In this document: positions 39,112 through 40,477 of the stretch, piece after piece | How the letters are laid out: the number at the start of each line of letters is the position of its first letter | Numbering within the stretch: position 1 is the stretch's first letter | Assembly: GCA_017407115.1 (NCBI GenBank) | Contig: JAFQXD010000006.1 | Span: forward strand, 1 to 40,477 | Direction: 5' to 3' | DNA: 40,477 nt | Source: Methanobrevibacter sp. | GTDB taxonomy: Archaea > Methanobacteriota > Methanobacteria > Methanobacteriales > Methanobacteriaceae | Made by a program: the position numbers and the translations under genes | Notes under the pieces: model-generated | Told to the model about the DNA's origin: nothing | Database searches by the model: none | What the model saw: only the letters and a program-made list of their open reading frames with translations

Positions 39112-39882
39112 TTACTGCTCTCCTACTGTTTCAAAGAATTTGTCTTTGCCACTTTCTTCATTTGATGGTGGCTTTTCTTCGACATCTTGAACTTCCACAA
39201 CTTGTTCCCCATCAATTATCTCAACACTATCAGGGTCAAGGAAAACTTTATTTCGGCTATCTTCTAGTTCTTCCTTTTTACTTGCGTCAACAATGTTTAT
39301 CGTTATATCCCCAACTCTTAACTTATCAAGGTCAACGATAGAATTAAGCCCTAAAATCTTATCAAGTTCCTTTCGTGCCTTTATCCTTGTGTCAATATCA
39401 CTGATTTCTTCAATAGTTGTTTTAAGCACAGCACCTTCGGCGTTTTTTTGCACAGTCTTTCTCACTGTCTTTATTTTCCCACTAGCAATATCTCTATAAA
39501 ATTGTATTCGCCTAGCAGTTTCTCCATCAGCACCTTCCACAACTTCCAGTGCCTTTTCCGCCCCATCTTGTAATGCAAGTGCGTCTATTTTCCTATTGAT
39601 TGCACTTTCTTCATTATTCTCAACAATATCTTTGGCTTGCTTTACTGCCAACATAGTTTGGATAAGTTCAGCAATTCCTTTATTGTTTGCTTCAAGGTTA
39701 TGAGCCGCTTGCCCAATATTATTTCCCTCATACCCAGCCATTCTATATGACTGCGATTTAGAATATCCTTGCGCCCTAAAATCAACATATTTTCTTTGTC
39801 TCACTGCCAAACTCTCATAATAAGTTTGTTGTTCATCAGTAAGACAAGCAATTCTTCTAGGCTTTAACCTAACTTTACTCAT
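39112..39882 (-). CDS. terS: Terminase small subunit
   Basis: A 256-residue protein. Residues 15-70 form the helix-turn-helix DNA-binding region of small terminases (YYESLAVRQRKYVDFRAQGY, SQSYRMAGYEG, IGQAAHNLEANN). A helical oligomerisation part follows (about 85-150) and then an acidic C-terminus. It recognises packaging sites on phage DNA. The ATG at 39882 is chosen; a TTG two codons earlier lies closer to AAGGAG and is possible. It is the first gene of the late region, downstream of promoter L1. Confidence 0.85.
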   Translation of the reverse strand: MSKVRLKPRRIACLTDEQQTYYESLAVRQRKYVDFRAQGYSKSQSYRMAGYEGNNIGQAAHNLEANNKGIAELIQTMLAVKQAKDIVENNEESAINRKIDALALQDGAEKALEVVEGADGETARRIQFYRDIASGKIKTVRKTVQKNAEGAVLKTTIEEISDIDTRIKARKELDKILGLNSIVDLDKLRVGDITINIVDASKKEELEDSRNKVFLDPDSVEIIDGEQVVEVQDVEEKPPSNEESGKDKFFETVGEQ

Positions 39883-39922
39883 AGTCAAGCACTACTCCTT
39901 TCAAATTTGTGTCTTTGTTATT

Positions 39923-39931
39923 ATTATACAC
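39923..39931 (-). promoter_or_regulatory. Late-type promoter core L1
   Basis: GTGTATAATAATAACAA on the minus strand, about 40 bases before the small terminase start. TATACA lies 17 bases upstream as a poor -35. It is the first of the five GTGTATAAT copies. Confidence 0.72.
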
Positions 39932-40477
39932 GATTTTTTAATTTTTGTATAGAAAATATTTACATTATTTATAAAATTTTACACTTTTTAATACTTTTTA
40001 ACACTTAAATTGAAACTTAAACTCTCCACTACCACTTAAAAACCCCTAAATTCGCCACTCTTTGCCACCTAGAACAAATAAAACTATATTTCTAGTATAA
40101 ATATTCGACCCAACCTTTTTTCTCTTAAAATAACCCCTTATTTTCGGCTCTTTCTCAAAATGACCTTTCTTTGCCTAGATAGAGATACTATAATTATTAT
40201 ATATATATTATATAGAGAGTAGTATATTTAGATTTTAGGGGAAAAATTATAGTAGCAAAAAAAATGGATACCCTTATATATATTACATCTTCTAGGGGGT
40301 GTATGGGGTATAGAACAAGTATTCTATATAATAAAATATCTATTTTTCTTTTATTCTCCTAGATATTTAATTATATTATATATTTTATATTATATTATTA
40401 TTATAATTATATAGAGAGTAAATATATTTTTAGATAATTAATTATATAGTTTTTCTTGATATATTTATATATTAAGA
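39932..40477. other. AT-rich non-coding right end
   Basis: About 550 bases with no supported gene. It holds short tandem motifs (acactttttaatactttttaac-like near 39980-40010), two exact 15-base direct repeats attatatagagagta (40207-40221 and 40406-40420), and long runs of alternating A and T. A 32-codon frame on the plus strand (40264-40362, MDTLIYITSS) has no proper ribosome site. Being next to the small terminase gene it may contain the packaging site or, if ends join, a regulatory origin region. Confidence 0.45.

Noticed and set aside
40264..40362. A 32-codon plus-strand frame starting MDTLIYITSS
   Set aside because: No ribosome site at a usable distance, no known similarity and no clear plus-strand promoter; a second ATG inside follows AGGGGGTGT too closely. 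Left as part of the non-coding end.

Overview
The window looks like a near-complete genome (or linear contig) of an AT-rich, tailed double-stranded DNA phage. Every convincing gene lies on the minus strand, so the genome is read from high to low coordinates. A phage replisome organizer, YopX-family protein, DUF1071-type annealing protein, strong AGGAG ribosome binding sites and perfect sigma-A promoters point to a low-GC Gram-positive (Bacillota-type) host, probably from the gut. TGA, TAG and TAA are all used as stops, so the code is standard. No integrase or repressor was seen, which suggests a virulent phage; this is inference.

Layout in transcription order. (1) 39.9-29.0 kb: packaging and head genes (terminase small and large subunits, portal, scaffold, major capsid protein) and connector-like genes. 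(2) 29.0-22.2 kb: short-tail region with a glycine-zipper protein, a 1263-residue hub-like protein and an 889-residue fiber. No tape-measure gene is visible, which fits a short-tailed particle. (3) 22.2-19.0 kb: a complete diversity-generating retroelement (DGR): target gene with variable repeat, a stop-proximal GAAA-loop hairpin, accessory protein Avd, template repeat and reverse transcriptase. (4) 19.1-16.4 kb: small genes and three membrane proteins, ending in a terminator. (5) 16.3-11.3 kb: early operon with a C5-cytosine methyltransferase, YopX and a replisome organizer carrying an inserted HNH domain and iteron-like repeats. (6) 11.2-10.55 kb: an isolated beta-repeat protein gene with a late-type promoter and its own terminator. 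(7) 10.5-1.8 kb: recombination and replication operon (annealing protein, a second DGR target gene, PD-(D/E)XK exonuclease, ERCC4 nuclease, SSB, sigma-like factor, tRNA-Trp, two homing endonucleases). (8) 1.5-0.15 kb: small host-interaction-type genes. The two ends are AT-rich and hold no gene I trust.

The most interesting system is the DGR. The template repeat at 20230-20333 matches a variable repeat at the 3' end of the adjacent tail-tip gene, with 21 substitutions. It also matches a second variable repeat at 9147-9247, about 11 kb away inside the early recombination operon, with 16 substitutions and one deleted codon. All 37 substitutions fall at template adenines. Both variable repeats are followed by a hairpin with a GAAA loop, a known DGR target-recognition element, and in the second target this hairpin is inside the coding sequence. 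The second target encodes a non-structural-looking, early-expressed C-type-lectin-like protein, an unusual place for a phage DGR target.

Two promoter classes are visible. Near-perfect TTGACA-17-TATAAT promoters with conserved A-tract UP elements drive early units. Five copies of a GTGTATAATA-type core without a good -35 precede late genes and the isolated beta-repeat gene. A phage-encoded sigma-like protein (3701-4186) is a candidate for reading the second class.
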